Positions 33,290 through 42,689 of a stretch of DNA of 64,000 nt are shown here, in pieces. How positions within the stretch are numbered: the stretch's first letter is position 1; every line of letters starts with the position of its first letter. Source of the DNA: Methanobacterium sp. (GTDB lineage: Archaea; Methanobacteriota; Methanobacteria; Methanobacteriales; Methanobacteriaceae); the NCBI RefSeq assembly GCF_038562635.1, contig NZ_JBCFBO010000001.1:124001-188000 (forward strand), read 5' to 3'. A program made the position numbers and the translations under genes. The notes under the pieces are model-generated. The model had not been told where the DNA came from, did no database searches, and saw only the letters and a program-made list of their open reading frames with translations.

Positions 33290-34174
33290 ATGAATATATT
33301 TGCCAAATTCGGTGAGTTAATCATAAGAATATTTAATTTTATTGGAATGCTAATTTTAGCAATACCCAAAATCCCTTCTATTTTGAGGGGTATTAACACT
33401 AACGATATTAAAGATAAGGTTAATTCGGGGTCTTTTAAAGAAAATTTGTCTAAAGTAAAAGATACAGGTCTTGAGATTGGTGAAAAAGGGGCTTCAAAGG
33501 TTTCTGAAATGAGAAATCCTCAAAGTTCTCAATTAAATGATGATGCTAAAGAAATTCAGATGCATGATACACCATTATCTGGAAAATTTACTTCAAAAGA
33601 AAAGGAAAGAACCGTATTTAAACTTCAACTAATTTCTATAGGTTTTTTAGTTGTATCTGTAATTTATCTATTTAATTTTCTGTCTTTCATTATTTTCTGT
33701 ATTCTTGGAATTCTATTAGTTGTATACATGGTATATCTGCTGCGGTCTAAGGTTAAATTAATGTATCCTGTAGACTTTAATGCTTACCGTGACTTTTTTT
33801 TAATGTATATTGTGGCAGGCATAGTCTTAGTCGTAGTCAGCAGTAATCCAAACTTTATCATGGCGTTTTCATTCGAATTTTTCCCATATCTTACAATTCT
33901 GATTTTTGCAGCTTTATTATCTGTGGCTGTTTTTTTAATTTTCAGAATAAGGTATCATCGAAATTACACATATGGGACTGTAGTTGAAACCAGTGAAAAT
34001 ACAGCCTATGTGAAAGTAGAATATGATATATGTTCTAATGTGAAGCCTGATATGTACTTTGTAACTAACAGCTGTGGTGCTGGTAAGGGAGACGAAGTTA
34101 AACTTCAAATAAAAGAAAAACTATTAAGCACTGGTGGAAATAAGCCGGTTAATATAATTGAGATTATAAATTAA
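33290..34174 (+). CDS. DUF2101-like membrane protein
   Basis: 294 residues. An N-terminal amphipathic or membrane segment, a charged linker (about 45-115), then four membrane helices and a soluble beta domain of about 65 residues (YTYGTVVETSENTAYVKVEYD) with a GAGKGDEV turn. It resembles archaeal DUF2101 proteins, function unknown. GAGGAATTTCA before ATG 33290 sets the start. Its position between a prepilin peptidase and pilin genes suggests a pilus-related job, which is inference. Confidence 0.6.
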   Translation: MNIFAKFGELIIRIFNFIGMLILAIPKIPSILRGINTNDIKDKVNSGSFKENLSKVKDTGLEIGEKGASKVSEMRNPQSSQLNDDAKEIQMHDTPLSGKFTSKEKERTVFKLQLISIGFLVVSVIYLFNFLSFIIFCILGILLVVYMVYLLRSKVKLMYPVDFNAYRDFFLMYIVAGIVLVVVSSNPNFIMAFSFEFFPYLTILIFAALLSVAVFLIFRIRYHRNYTYGTVVETSENTAYVKVEYDICSNVKPDMYFVTNSCGAGKGDEVKLQIKEKLLSTGGNKPVNIIEIIN

Positions 34175-34242
34175 TTATTTTTTTTATTTAATTTTAAAAA
34201 AGGGAATACTACTGACTAAACAGTAGTAAATGAAATTATAAA

Positions 34243-34632
34243 TTACACTACTTTAATTGTGTATACATGTTTATTTGTTACAATGGTGTTGCTGGTCACA
34301 TTGTACCCCTGGGAGGCTATTGAAGATAGTATGCTGCTTTTTATGATTTGATTTTGGTTAGTGGAAAGCGAACCACTGATATCTACTTGGAGTGTTATAT
34401 TATTTCCATTAGTAGTTGTGGTTATATCTTTGACTGTTACAGGTTTCATGGTTCTATTTAACATAGCAAGGGTAGTTGTTGCATTATCTGCTGCAGATCT
34501 TACTGCTGATGTTATAACGTTTTGTTCGTTTGCATTTCCTGCATACCAACCAATAGCACCTACAATTACTGCCATAATAGCAAGTATAAGAACGAATTCT
34601 AATGATATTTGTCCTCGTCGATCCATTATCAT
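34243..34632 (-). CDS. type IV pilin with class III signal peptide
   Basis: 129 residues. DRRG-QISLEFVLILAIMAVIVGAIGWY is a classical archaeal class III signal: basic residues and Gly, then QxSxEF and a hydrophobic helix. Cleavage is expected between Gly and Gln. The mature part is Asn/Thr-rich and beta-prone. Only gene of the locus on the minus strand, facing the divergent operon at 34854. A second Met two codons in is an alternative start. Confidence 0.85.
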   Translation of the reverse strand: MIMDRRGQISLEFVLILAIMAVIVGAIGWYAGNANEQNVITSAVRSAADNATTTLAMLNRTMKPVTVKDITTTTNGNNITLQVDISGSLSTNQNQIIKSSILSSIASQGYNVTSNTIVTNKHVYTIKVV

Positions 34633-34853
34633 GATTAACTCTTTTTCAGTATTGGAGTATATGTTTTACTATTTTAACTATTGTAATACTATTTAATTAA
34701 TCTATATGTTTTTTATTTGAATACATTTACATTTTTAGGAAGTGTAATACTATTTTGGGATGAGATGGGAGTTTACAAACATATATAAATATTGTTAAGT
34801 TATATAAAATATCAATTGAAGTTTATATAATCATAATATAGGAGTGTAAGAAT
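34633..34853 (+). promoter_or_regulatory. divergent promoter region of pilin genes
   Basis: AT-rich spacer between divergent genes. CATATATAAATA around 34779 and TTTATATAATC around 34822 are TATA-like; the second is nearer to the start at 34854. Exact promoters were not resolved. Confidence 0.4.
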
Positions 34854-35786
34854 TTGGGATTAATATCAGGCGATTCAAGGGGTCAATTATTTTCTTTAGA
34901 TATATTGTTTGCTCTTATACCTCTAGTGCTTGTTTTAGGCATGGTTGCTTCTGATATGGACAATATAACATATTTAATACAGGACACTGTTTATCGAGGT
35001 TCCACTGAAAGGGTTGCTGCAGATACCTTGAATACATTACTTGAAACATCGGGGGATCCTACAAACTGGGAACAAAATGGATCTGTGAATGTTGTAGGAA
35101 TTGCAAAGTATGATTCTAATAAGGGAATACCCTTAGAAGGGACGGTATCGGCGAGTAAACTGACAGCTTTGAATGTATCTAATATGCAGAAACTTATAGG
35201 CAACGAATATGGATTCTATTTGAATATTACTACCATAGATGATAGTACTATTTTGAAAAGTATAGGTACAAATAATGTAGGTGCAAGTGGAGCTGGAATT
35301 AACAGCACTGCTTCTGATATTGTTAGAGTAGAAAAAGTAGCTAATTATGCACAACTGGATGTAGTATCTTCTTTAAAAGATGGTATTAGAGATGCTGGAG
35401 TTCCAAGGATATATACCAGCCCGCCTAATCCTTTTCCAACTAATAATTTTTATCTTACTATCTATGATTATTATGTTCTTGTTGTAAATAATGGATACGA
35501 CTCTGCGACTGTAGATATCAACAGTAAAACCGTAATAAAAGGTAATAATTTCAACGGGCAGAGCACACGTCATGCTAATATAACAGAACAAATTGATGAG
35601 TCATTTTTAAAGAATATGACAACTCTACAGGATAATACAGTAACTGTAAGGACTGTAAGTAATCCAGGGGCTTCAATGGATGTTTATATAATTCAAGCTC
35701 CTAAAGGGATTCCTGAAGATCAAATTAGTTTAGACAATATTAAACCAAAACCATGTAGGGTGATACTATTTCTGTGGACCAATTAG
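34854..35786 (+). CDS. pilin-like secreted protein, SRG-QLFSLD leader
   Basis: 310 residues. The N-terminus GDSRG-QLFSLDILFALIPLVLVLG has the Arg-Gly processing site followed by a long hydrophobic helix, as in type IV pilins, but with an Asp in place of the usual Glu5. The mature domain is Asn/Thr/Ser-rich with no known motif. TTG start, GGAG nine bases upstream. First of five rightward genes of similar kind, 12 bases from the next. Possibly a minor pilin or tip subunit. Confidence 0.7.
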   Translation: MGLISGDSRGQLFSLDILFALIPLVLVLGMVASDMDNITYLIQDTVYRGSTERVAADTLNTLLETSGDPTNWEQNGSVNVVGIAKYDSNKGIPLEGTVSASKLTALNVSNMQKLIGNEYGFYLNITTIDDSTILKSIGTNNVGASGAGINSTASDIVRVEKVANYAQLDVVSSLKDGIRDAGVPRIYTSPPNPFPTNNFYLTIYDYYVLVVNNGYDSATVDINSKTVIKGNNFNGQSTRHANITEQIDESFLKNMTTLQDNTVTVRTVSNPGASMDVYIIQAPKGIPEDQISLDNIKPKPCRVILFLWTN

Positions 35787-35798
35787 GGACTGATTATT

Positions 35799-37934
35799 AT
35801 GGATGATAAAGGTTTTATATTCACAGTTGACGCAGCACTAGCTTTAATAGTGGTAATAGTACTTACTGCTACTATTACAGCATATACGTTGCTTCCATAT
35901 TATCAAGGTGAAGACCACCAGCATCTGGAGGCTCTAGCAGACAGTATTTTAGAAACTATGGAGCAGAGCGGACAGTTGCGTACTGATGCGGTTTATTATT
36001 CTAGTGGTGATGCAAGTCTTATTGCCAAAGCCAATGCTGATTTAAACACAACTCTTGGTACGCTTGTACCTTCAGGTGTTGCTTATAAGATTACTATGAC
36101 CTCTGGAAACTCATATGTGGTTCAAAATACAACAGGTACCCGTAATTTGCTTACCAGTAATGATATTGCAACTAAAGTTAAAGTCATATCAGGGCCGCAG
36201 GAAGGATGGGTAGGAAGGGCTTATTATAAGATAGAGCAGGTTCAGTTTGAGGATCAAACGGATACTGCAGTAACTACATTATGGAATTTCCATAACTGGC
36301 TGCAGAACTTCAACCCATGGAATAACGGTCTTGATGATTATAACTACTGGGGAGGCAATAATCCTTCATATTATAGTTCACAAGTTCCCAAAAGTATTTC
36401 ATTTTACATTAATGGAACATCAATAAATGGGGCTAAATTTTTAATAGGCAGTGCTTATGATCGTAGTAGTTGGTCAAATCCAAGTGCTTTCGGCGCAAAA
36501 TTTATTTTAAATGGTAATGCTAACCACAATATAAGTAGTGCAGACTTTGGTAGTGCTCTATATTATACTGCATATTCCAGTGGTTATACCAATTATAGAC
36601 GTTATATGTACAACTATTTGGGTAATATAACTAATTCAGAATTAAATATTGGAATGAATAACTTTTATCTCGATTTTTCAGCAAATTCGTATCAGGAATT
36701 ACCCTGGTTTTCCATAATAGGTAATTATACTACAACAATGAAGGTTCCTCAGGGAGTTGTGACCGCTACCTCAAATTTCCCAGACATTGCAGGAGCGGGT
36801 ACATCATCCAACTCTTTGACCTATGATTTGAATACTGGAACAGTAACAAATTCTACGGGAAGTAGTATAAGTTGGAATACTATACAGAGCAGTGATATAA
36901 ATACAAATAAACCTTTCCAAATAACAGGCATACCTTATGGTACATCCACAGGGTCTGCAGTTGCTTCTGTATCTAATGTTTATTTACCTCCAAACACCCG
37001 ACTTTTTGATGCGTATACTGTTATAAATCCATATGGTGGTGTTGATAGGGCTATTGTACAGGTTAAAAATTCAAAAGGTACATGGCAAACCATATTCACT
37101 TCATTTGGTTCTTATACCGAACGTGATGATGGAGGTTACGGTAACATTCCTGGGATATTAAACATAGCACCTTATCTTACCTCAGGCAATAACCAGGTTA
37201 GAGTTATCATATGGGACGATGCGCCAAGCAGTGATAATGATTTAGTTGGACTAACCAGCTGTTATTCTATAATTAAATACAGTCAGCTGCCGATCAGGTG
37301 GGATACTTACCCATTTGACAGCAAACAGTATGATGATACTACTGCAACTCAAACTAAAACCTTTAAAATAGATTCCGATGCTCAGGAAGCCATATTATTT
37401 ATAGGTACGGGATTAGATACTAAAAATATAACAGTTACAATTAAAAACAGTACTGGAGCAAGTTCAACACTTTATAGCAGTGGGCCTGTTCCATTTTCAC
37501 TGGATCTGGGAGATCTTGATGCAGCGAAAACAACCCATTTACTTACAACCATAAATCCAAATGGTACTTATCAACTGAAACCTGGAAATTACACTATAAG
37601 CCTAAGTATAACTCCTGGAGCATCATATGAATCTGGTGATTATGGAGGGTCATCTAGACCTAATGGCGCTATTTCGTATAATGCTATTGCAAACCCTGAA
37701 ATTTTTTCGGGTACAAGAGTAAGCGTTGTTTACCCCAAATTCCTGTCAAGTATATGGGTGGATTCATTTGCATCAAACCCAACTGATGCAAAGACCATTG
37801 CAGCTAATAATTTAACTGATACCCTGCGATCATATGGATATACTGTAGATACCAGCCAGATAAAGACTGAGGCTATCTACACGGGGGATGTACCAAATTC
37901 CATACCTGTACGATTGGAGTTGTGGAAACAATAA
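35799..37934 (+). CDS. large pilin-like surface protein, DKG-FIFTVD leader
   Basis: 711 residues. Leader DDKG-FIFTVDAALALIVVIVLTATITAY has the Lys-Gly site, a Glu5-like Asp and a hydrophobic helix. The remainder is an extracellular, Tyr/Asn/Ser/Thr-rich beta protein with many N-glycosylation sites and no Cys-rich or enzymatic motif. Its size suggests an adhesin presented on a pilus. Close spacing to both neighbours indicates one operon. Confidence 0.7.
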   Translation: MDDKGFIFTVDAALALIVVIVLTATITAYTLLPYYQGEDHQHLEALADSILETMEQSGQLRTDAVYYSSGDASLIAKANADLNTTLGTLVPSGVAYKITMTSGNSYVVQNTTGTRNLLTSNDIATKVKVISGPQEGWVGRAYYKIEQVQFEDQTDTAVTTLWNFHNWLQNFNPWNNGLDDYNYWGGNNPSYYSSQVPKSISFYINGTSINGAKFLIGSAYDRSSWSNPSAFGAKFILNGNANHNISSADFGSALYYTAYSSGYTNYRRYMYNYLGNITNSELNIGMNNFYLDFSANSYQELPWFSIIGNYTTTMKVPQGVVTATSNFPDIAGAGTSSNSLTYDLNTGTVTNSTGSSISWNTIQSSDINTNKPFQITGIPYGTSTGSAVASVSNVYLPPNTRLFDAYTVINPYGGVDRAIVQVKNSKGTWQTIFTSFGSYTERDDGGYGNIPGILNIAPYLTSGNNQVRVIIWDDAPSSDNDLVGLTSCYSIIKYSQLPIRWDTYPFDSKQYDDTTATQTKTFKIDSDAQEAILFIGTGLDTKNITVTIKNSTGASSTLYSSGPVPFSLDLGDLDAAKTTHLLTTINPNGTYQLKPGNYTISLSITPGASYESGDYGGSSRPNGAISYNAIANPEIFSGTRVSVVYPKFLSSIWVDSFASNPTDAKTIAANNLTDTLRSYGYTVDTSQIKTEAIYTGDVPNSIPVRLELWKQ

Positions 37935-37945
37935 GAGATGATAAA

Positions 37946-39034
37946 ATGGACGATAAAGGATACGCATTCACACCGTTAGCGCTTTTATTAATGATGCCTG
38001 TGGTCATACTGGCTATTTCATACAGTGGTATTGTAAATGAAGTTAACCTTCTCTCTGCAATAGTTATAGGTGGGGATGTCACTGCCACTGTAGCAAGTGA
38101 TGTTGTAAATGCTATACAACAGGATACAGCAGATGCAGGTAGAAGGTCTGCTTTTATGGCAGTTCAGTCAGTAATAAATAGTACTAATGTACTGGCCGAT
38201 AATCAACCATTTTTTAGTACTACTGGGAATACAAGCAGGGCTTATATTACAGATACTACTGCAGAAACGATAAATATTAATATTACTAATACTTGTAGAG
38301 ATCTGGAGAGGCAGACAGGCAGGATTATATACATAGATGGTAGCTATGTTAACCCTAATAATAATGATTCTGCTCCTATATTTCAAGGAAGTGATTTAAG
38401 TATTTCACAGGATGATCCCTATGGATTTACAATTTCTATACCCAGTATAGCTATAACAGTTGTGCAAAATTCATCCTCTGCAGGTCAAAATGTGACGTTT
38501 AACACACCTGTTCAAACTGCTTATATTTCTATTGAAGGTCTGGAAGATCCATATGTATGGGTAAATGCTAAAGAGAGAACCAGTTCTGTTTTCTATAAAT
38601 ATCCTTATTATAATACTTATATGGGTAATTTAGAATATCACTTCGCTGATAATGTATCTGCAGGCAAATTAGATAATTTATATGAGTGTCTTATGGGGGC
38701 CAATACAGAAATGGGGTATCGTCCTTATTATTTCCCTGATTCACATGGGCTGACATTTTTTGACAGATTAGAGGGCAGAACATATGATAAATCTGCCGGC
38801 CCAGATAGTGCTAAAATGAGTACATTTATTCTGTATGATCCTTTACAGGAAGATCATGGTAACAATCCAACATCCATGTTAGATCATGAATATTTTGCAA
38901 GTGTAACTGGTTATACCATAACAACGAAACATGGCTCAACTACCACTACTGTTATGGGACCTGATGGTAAAAATTTCCTTATTTCCACTGCTTATCGTGG
39001 ATATCTTAATCTTTCCACTAGTTATAGTTATTAG
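37946..39034 (+). CDS. pilin-like secreted protein, DKG-YAFTPL leader
   Basis: 362 residues. Leader DDKG-YAFTPLALLLMMPVVILAISY again has Lys-Gly before a hydrophobic helix, though no acidic residue at position 5. The mature domain is beta-rich with several aromatic clusters. ATG 37946 follows GAGATGAT; upstream GTG 37922 lies inside the previous gene. Function is inferred from the leader and operon only. Confidence 0.7.
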   Translation: MDDKGYAFTPLALLLMMPVVILAISYSGIVNEVNLLSAIVIGGDVTATVASDVVNAIQQDTADAGRRSAFMAVQSVINSTNVLADNQPFFSTTGNTSRAYITDTTAETININITNTCRDLERQTGRIIYIDGSYVNPNNNDSAPIFQGSDLSISQDDPYGFTISIPSIAITVVQNSSSAGQNVTFNTPVQTAYISIEGLEDPYVWVNAKERTSSVFYKYPYYNTYMGNLEYHFADNVSAGKLDNLYECLMGANTEMGYRPYYFPDSHGLTFFDRLEGRTYDKSAGPDSAKMSTFILYDPLQEDHGNNPTSMLDHEYFASVTGYTITTKHGSTTTTVMGPDGKNFLISTAYRGYLNLSTSYSY

Positions 39035-39042
39035 GTGAAAAA

Positions 39043-39441
39043 ATGAGCTTAGACAGTAGAGGACAAGCAAGTGCTGAATTGATACTTGCAACGGTAATAT
39101 TTATGGTCATTGCTTTAAGTTTAATTCAATTAACAAGCTCTGAAATGGATAAAACAGACAGCGGAAACCTTGGTCAGGTTAGGATGATAGGTGAATCTGT
39201 AGCTGAAACAATCAACACTGTTTATATAAATGGCCCCGGATATTCTGCCAATTTAACCCTTCCAAGTTCTCCAGCTAATTATACAGTTTATGTATACAGC
39301 AATGGAAATTTAAGTATGTCCTATCACAATAACAATATAACCATTAAACTGGTACCAACCCGTATTCAATCTTTTAGTATGACTAATAATGGTACACCTC
39401 ATCAAGTTAAAAACAATAATGGAACTATACAATTTACATAA
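39043..39441 (+). CDS. small type IV pilin-like protein, SRG-QASAEL leader
   Basis: 132 residues. DSRG-QASAELILATVIFMVIALSLIQL fits the class III signal with Glu5. The short Asn/Ser/Tyr-rich mature part is of typical pilin size. It could be the major pilin or, with the minus-strand pilin at 34243, one of two. Eight bases from the previous stop. Confidence 0.8.
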   Translation: MSLDSRGQASAELILATVIFMVIALSLIQLTSSEMDKTDSGNLGQVRMIGESVAETINTVYINGPGYSANLTLPSSPANYTVYVYSNGNLSMSYHNNNITIKLVPTRIQSFSMTNNGTPHQVKNNNGTIQFT

Positions 39442-39482
39442 TATCTAAATAAAAATTCAGTCAATTATTATCGGTGATTTCT

Positions 39483-39902
39483 ATGGATCTAGAACCTGGA
39501 TGGGAAAAAAAAGCTTTAATTGTATTAGGTATAATTTTTGTTATTATTGCAGTTTATGCATTTAATCCGTTTCACAGTAATTCGGATGTAGAGTATCAAA
39601 ATGGATCTGCAGATGATGGAGTTGTAACACCTGCAGCTCCTGTTGTGACTGCTAATAATTCTACAGCAAACAATACTACAGCTAATGTAACAAATAACAG
39701 CACATTTCAGATATCTGCAGATGTAGCTAAGAATATAGCTGCAGGAGCTAATCCTGGATATACCGCAGGGCAACCAACTCAAAGCAATGTTACTATAAAT
39801 AACACTGTAATGGCTGTGTGGGTTGTTCCTTTAACACAGGGCTCCACATCAAAGAAGGTTTATGTTGATTTATCCACGGGGACAGTAGTTGGAAGTGCAT
39901 AA
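39483..39902 (+). CDS. membrane-anchored PepSY-like protein
   Basis: 139 residues. One N-terminal helix (about 10-27), an Asn/Thr/Ala-rich linker, and a small domain (ISADVAKNIAAGANPGYTAGQP ending KKVYVDLSTGTVVG) that resembles a PepSY fold. The leader lacks the [KR]-G site of the preceding genes. GGTGATTTCT sets ATG 39483. A decayed copy of its 3' end lies 310 bases downstream. Confidence 0.6.
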   Translation: MDLEPGWEKKALIVLGIIFVIIAVYAFNPFHSNSDVEYQNGSADDGVVTPAAPVVTANNSTANNTTANVTNNSTFQISADVAKNIAAGANPGYTAGQPTQSNVTINNTVMAVWVVPLTQGSTSKKVYVDLSTGTVVGSA

Positions 39903-40154
39903 CCTGAATATAGATATAAATTTACTTTTCAATTATTTTTCCATTTATTTATTAAAAGTATTATAATGGCTAAAATGAATTTTGTTATTTTAACTGTTTT
40001 TGAAAATAAATTAGAGGCTTAATTCATTTATTCCCTATGGTTAGTACAAAGTTAAATAATTAAAAAATTTTATAAGTGTATATTGATAAAATATAATAAA
40101 TTATTATTTGAGATTTCTCAGGCATAAAAATATTTGTTCTCATTTAGAAAATAA

Positions 40155-40217
40155 AAGTGCAGTAGCAAAAAAGATATATGTTGATTTATCAAAGGAGTAA
40201 TAGTTGTAAAGTGAAAC
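40155..40217 (+). pseudogene. decayed copy of the 3' end of the gene at 39483
   Basis: The block around TATATGTTGATTTATC matches 39852-39900 of the upstream gene (KKVYVDLST...), but has a one-base deletion and a stop right after YVDLSKE. No upstream part of the gene is recognisable with confidence. The remaining part of the 39903-40257 gap shows only AT-rich sequence. Confidence 0.6.
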
Positions 40218-40257
40218 TTAGTGTAATACAGAGATTGAATAGTCGTGGGACGTAATC

Positions 40258-41052
40258 ATGGAAACTATCGCAGTTATATTAATGGTTATATTATTTTTAG
40301 TACTAATGGTATTTGTATTTTCAACCGCTCTTTTAACGCCAATTATAGGCAAAAAAAATCTGATATTTGTAGTATTAATGGGTTTTATAGTAGGTATCAT
40401 CGGTGGGGCATTTTTTATATCTCCAGTAATGGATGATATTCCAAATATTGCTTCTGCATTTTACCAGAGTACGTCTACAGATTTAGATACTATATATTTA
40501 GATATTCCAGATAGTGTAGACGTTGATCAGTTTATAAATACTGCAAAAAATATAGATGGAGTTAAAAACGTTAACGTAACCGGAATAACGATCAAAACAT
40601 CTGGTTTCTCTGATTATTGGAAAAACACACTTCCAAATCGTATACCTGCTTCAAATACCAATATAACATCGGTACAAATTCAGGGAAATGATACTTTAAA
40701 CATCCAGATTCAAAACGGAAGCAATCCAAAAGATACAATTAAAAGTTTAGACGACTGGCTGATGCTAATAGCTGGAATAAGTTCATCATACAGTGCTGTG
40801 CATGTAACTGTTCAGACTGACCCTGCTAAAACGGATCAGGTTAGAGATCAACTGTCACAAACTGTAGTGGTAACAAGTATAGAGGGCCCTACACAGGATA
40901 AAATCAATTCTTTAAAGGCAATACTTCCAAATCAATCCAATGTAGTCATTTTATGCGGATTTATTGGAATGTTTGTTGGCTTAGCAGGGGTATTTATAGA
41001 TAGTATTCTTGGTATTTTTGAAAATATTAAGGGAAGAGTAGTTAAAAAATGA
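40258..41052 (+). CDS. membrane protein with extracytoplasmic domain, unknown
   Basis: 264 residues. Two N-terminal helices (about 1-27 and 33-57), about 175 residues of soluble mixed alpha/beta sequence with two similar segments (DVDQFINTAKNIDGVKNVNVTGI and RDQLSQTVVVTSIEGPTQDKIN), and a C-terminal helix. The repeated segments look like small ferredoxin-like (HMA/ACT-shaped) folds. No family recognised. It shares a promoter region with nothing obvious; the binding site (GTGGGACG) is weak. Ten bases separate it from the next gene. Confidence 0.6.
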   Translation: METIAVILMVILFLVLMVFVFSTALLTPIIGKKNLIFVVLMGFIVGIIGGAFFISPVMDDIPNIASAFYQSTSTDLDTIYLDIPDSVDVDQFINTAKNIDGVKNVNVTGITIKTSGFSDYWKNTLPNRIPASNTNITSVQIQGNDTLNIQIQNGSNPKDTIKSLDDWLMLIAGISSSYSAVHVTVQTDPAKTDQVRDQLSQTVVVTSIEGPTQDKINSLKAILPNQSNVVILCGFIGMFVGLAGVFIDSILGIFENIKGRVVKK

Positions 41053-41061
41053 GGAGTGAAT

Positions 41062-41742
41062 ATGAAAGCAGCAGTTCTTTTTTCAGGGGGTAAAGACAGT
41101 ACAATGGCAGCATACAGTGCCCTTAAGGAGGGACATGAGGTAGAGTATCTTGTCTCTGTATTTTCTGATAATCCTGCATCGTACATGTTCCATGTTGCAA
41201 ATATACATATTACAGAACTTTCAGCTGAAGCAATGGGAATAAAGCTCATTAAAAAGGTTACAAAGGGCATTAAAGAAGAGGAATTAGAAGATCTTAAAAA
41301 TATTTTAATTGAATTGAAAGATAAAGGAATTGAAGCTATTTATTCAGGTGCTCTTTTTTCTGTATATCAAAAGTCAAGAATAGATGCACTCTGTGAAGAG
41401 TTAGGGCTTGAATCATGCGCGCCACTATGGCATAGAGATCCTACAGAGTACATGGAAGAGATCCTCGACCTTGGATTTGAGGTTATAATAACAAGTGTAG
41501 CTGCTGAAGGCTTTGATGAATCATGGCTTGGTAGAAAAGTTGATAAAGACTCTCTCCTTGAGATTATTGAACTAAATAAAAAATATAAAATACACATTGG
41601 CTTTGAAGGCGGTGAAGCTGAAACTCTTGTTTTAGACGGTCCTATCTTTAATAAAAAAATTAAAGTGATGGAATCAGAAAATATTTGGGAAGGAGACAGC
41701 GGTTACTTTTTAATAAAAAAAGCAGAGTTAGAGGATAAATAA
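41062..41742 (+). CDS. dph6: diphthine-ammonia ligase
   Basis: 226 residues, matching the archaeal Dph6/MJ0570 family. Amidates diphthine on elongation factor 2, the last step of diphthamide synthesis, using ATP and ammonia. The N-terminus AAVLFSGGKDSTMAAYSAL is an ATP pyrophosphatase loop; SGALFSVYQKSRIDALCEELGL, PLWHRDP and EGGEAETLVLDGP are family signatures. ATG 41062 follows GAGGAGTG. A diverged second copy of the last 15 codons lies beyond a palindrome array at 42135. Confidence 0.88.
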   Translation: MKAAVLFSGGKDSTMAAYSALKEGHEVEYLVSVFSDNPASYMFHVANIHITELSAEAMGIKLIKKVTKGIKEEELEDLKNILIELKDKGIEAIYSGALFSVYQKSRIDALCEELGLESCAPLWHRDPTEYMEEILDLGFEVIITSVAAEGFDESWLGRKVDKDSLLEIIELNKKYKIHIGFEGGEAETLVLDGPIFNKKIKVMESENIWEGDSGYFLIKKAELEDK

Positions 41743-41819
41743 ATTAATGAGTTCTATTAATTTTTAAATATATTGATTTTTAATTTAAAAATAGATTTTC
41801 TAAATTTATTTTTATTCGA

Positions 41820-42115
41820 CGCAGCGAAAAATCGAAGCCTGTAAATCTGAAAGATTTGATAACATTCAAAAATTGTAAATGTTCGATGGCTTTTTTCTCT
41901 GAAAAAAGCATGTGGATCTTAAAAAATAGAAGATTTTTTGGGCGTAGAAAAATGCTTTGCATGCAAACACAAAGTGTTTGTTGTTACAAAATCGTAGATT
42001 TTGTAAACATTTTTCTCCAGCTTTGATTCACGGCATTCGAAATTTATAATTTTGATGTTTGCGAAACTTCGTTTTGCATGTTGAATGAAATCTTTGATAT
42101 CCTGAACCCCAAATT
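41820..42115 (-). repeat. palindrome array after dph6
   Basis: About nine imperfect palindromes. One compound element (41946-42016) has closing stem AGAAAAATG/CATTTTTCT around two hairpins (GCAAACAC/GTGTTTG-type and TACAAAATC/GATTTTGTA), with diverged linkers. AAATCT/AGATTT and ACATT/AATGT pairs precede it. The array is more degenerate than the others. Confidence 0.65.
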
Positions 42116-42134
42116 GAAGAGTTGCAGGGTTGAA

Positions 42135-42183
42135 AGGCAGCGGCTATTTTTTAATTAAAGAAGCTGAATTAGAAGAAAAATAA
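42135..42183 (+). pseudogene. remnant of a second dph6 3' end
   Basis: Encodes GSGYFLIKEAELEEK then TAA, against GSGYFLIKKAELEDK at the end of dph6. Nucleotide identity is about 80% and most differences are silent, so both copies evolved as coding sequence for a time. No start or upstream part is present; the palindrome array abuts it. Confidence 0.75.
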
Positions 42184-42244
42184 ATTTTTGTATTTAAAAA
42201 TGTAAATATCCCTATTTTAAAGTTAATATTGTTTATATCTATTT

Positions 42245-42631
42245 TTAGACACTTTTAATTTCTGGAGCGATCCAGTCTATAAATCTTTGAACATCATCAG
42301 TTTCAATTTCAACGTCAATTTCTCCCAGTGGAGATAGATCATCTTCTACAAAATTTGGAACCCCAACGAATGCTGCCTGTTTACTTAATTTGAAATGAAT
42401 TTTATTTGCACTAATTCCTTTTAACATCATTTTCCTGGCAACACTTCTGATTTTCCTTTCCCTGAGTTCCTTACGTAAATTTGTAATTGATTCTTCTTCA
42501 CCAGATACAAGGATATAATTTTCTCCTATTTCCATATCATCATAATCAAACATGTTTTTTAAAGTTTTGGTGACTTTGTCAATATCTTCTGTGGGATTCA
42601 ATTCAGTCTTAGCATATATCTTACAGTTCAT
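42245..42631 (-). CDS. UPF0201 family protein
   Basis: 128 residues. MNCKIYAKTELNPTEDIDKVTKTLKNMF and the end SPLGEIDVEIETDDVQRFIDWIAPEI are typical of the archaeal UPF0201 family, small proteins of unknown role suspected to bind RNA. ATG 42631 is set by AGGAG nine bases upstream; the longer frame to 42685 enters the palindrome array. Followed on the same strand, after the array, by the upstream UPF0200 gene. Confidence 0.85.
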   Translation of the reverse strand: MNCKIYAKTELNPTEDIDKVTKTLKNMFDYDDMEIGENYILVSGEEESITNLRKELRERKIRSVARKMMLKGISANKIHFKLSKQAAFVGVPNFVEDDLSPLGEIDVEIETDDVQRFIDWIAPEIKSV

Positions 42632-42689
42632 TTTTATAAACTCCTGCTGGCGTGAATTAATTTTTAGATTTTTTAGTCTTAACACTCAA

